64,000 nt of DNA from G025836975 sp048751585 (GTDB lineage Bacteria; Pseudomonadota; Gammaproteobacteria; Burkholderiales; Burkholderiaceae_B): NCBI RefSeq assembly GCF_048751585.1, contig NZ_JAZHOB010000001.1:627055-691054 (forward strand). The letters are read 5' to 3'. Below are positions 63,667 through 64,000 of the stretch, in pieces. The translations under genes and the position numbers were made by a program. Below the pieces are notes generated by a model. That model saw only the letters and a list, made by a program, of their open reading frames with translations, ran no database searches and was not told where the DNA came from. Numbering within the stretch: the stretch's first letter is position 1; every line of letters starts with the position of its first letter.

Positions 63667-63814
63667 CCCATTCTGTTTGAACCGCAGAGCCTGATCGGTT
63701 AATGGCGGCTACGATTGAGCGACCTTCTCCATGGCGAAGGCCGTTAGCATCAACCATGCATGATGCGGACTCACCACTAGGGCGCTGTAGATATGGCCGA
63801 GGTAGAGCTAAAAA

Positions 63815-63937
63815 GGTCAAGATCCAGAGATGACACAGATGGCCAAAGAAATCATCGCTGACCAGAAAAAAGAAATCGCGAGGTTTGATGAATGGCTCGC
63901 TACGCACCCAAAGCCATCGAAATGGGCCTGTCAGTAA
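63815..63937 (+). pseudogene. DUF305 C-terminal remnant
   Basis: The frame preceding and containing ATG 63830 reads DPEMTQMAKEIIADQKKEIARFDEWLATHP to TAA 63937, matching the C-terminal helix of DUF305 proteins (DPEVRKLAEEIIAAQKKEI...). A stop at 63809-63811 cuts off the rest, and the preceding 150 bp hold no intact domain. DUF305 genes are common in copper islands; this is a leftover. Confidence 0.6.
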
Positions 63938-63976
63938 TTTCGTGTTCAAGGCATAACATGCGTCCAAGGAGCATTT

Positions 63977-64000
63977 ATGCCACGCAACCCGAAGTCCAAG
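63977..64000 (+). CDS. start of a gene running off the window
   Basis: AAGGAG (63966-63971) five bases ahead of ATG 63977 and eight residues (MPRNPKSK) to the window end. Too short to identify. Confidence 0.5.

Noticed and set aside
1..64000. CRISPR arrays, tRNA or rRNA genes
   Set aside because: No regularly spaced repeats and no complete tRNA or rRNA was seen; the tRNA-like pieces at 41414 and 44492 are only 3'-end fragments.

Overview
The window looks like a chromosomal segment of a betaproteobacterium of the Alcaligenaceae (Bordetella / Achromobacter / Pusillimonas type). The evidence is the gene content and order of the GC-rich core (glycine cleavage operon behind a tandem glycine riboswitch, metG, Mrp/ApbC, TamA/TamB, dcd) and a Bug-family solute-binding protein. 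This placement is by eye from protein families, not from a search. The core, about 13.2 to 39.9 kb, is flanked by two visibly different accessory regions of lower GC.

Left accessory region (1-13.2 kb): a patchwork of genes typical of defence or mobile-element hot spots. It holds a UG/Abi-like reverse transcriptase preceded by a foldable leader, a J-domain protein with the J domain inside beta-rich repeats, two HNH-type proteins (one with a gp25-like tail), and three proteins that look HEPN-like (one frameshifted, with its motif His replaced by Asp). It also holds a frameshifted unknown gene, a decayed tyrosine recombinase, an unknown 214-residue protein and a YciI-like protein. Decay and mixed strands suggest serial insertions rather than one operon.

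Core (13.2-39.9 kb): on the minus strand gcvT-gcvH-gcvP make the glycine cleavage system, controlled by a two-aptamer glycine riboswitch. Also on the minus strand is apbC-tamA-tamB-dcd-decarboxylase-FAD enzyme, tightly packed and ending in an intrinsic terminator. On the plus strand are a small membrane protein, metG and a cation diffusion facilitator. DUF533 and DUF411 proteins follow. Next comes a GntR regulator divergent from a catabolic operon (NIPSNAP, D-2-hydroxyacid dehydrogenase, two enolase-superfamily enzymes, Bug receptor), probably for uptake and breakdown of an unidentified acid.

Right accessory region (40-64 kb): a mini-island carrying a hipBA-type toxin-antitoxin pair lies between two related att-like modules (tRNA-3'-end-like sequence plus a paired GTACC repeat). 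After it come LysR and XRE regulators, then a copper-resistance island: a small ORF and a broken MFS gene, copSR, copZ, DUF2933, an F510_1955-like protein, a 37-residue membrane peptide, copA (multicopper oxidase), copB, a CopI-like cupredoxin, an M23 peptidase, a cytochrome c, a Cu P-type ATPase, a DUF4396-multicopper oxidase fusion and a DUF305 remnant. Five copies of a dyad of the form ATTACA-N4-TGTAAT sit in front of the transcription units and probably define a CopR regulon. copZ instead has a 19-bp-spacer MerR/CueR-type promoter.
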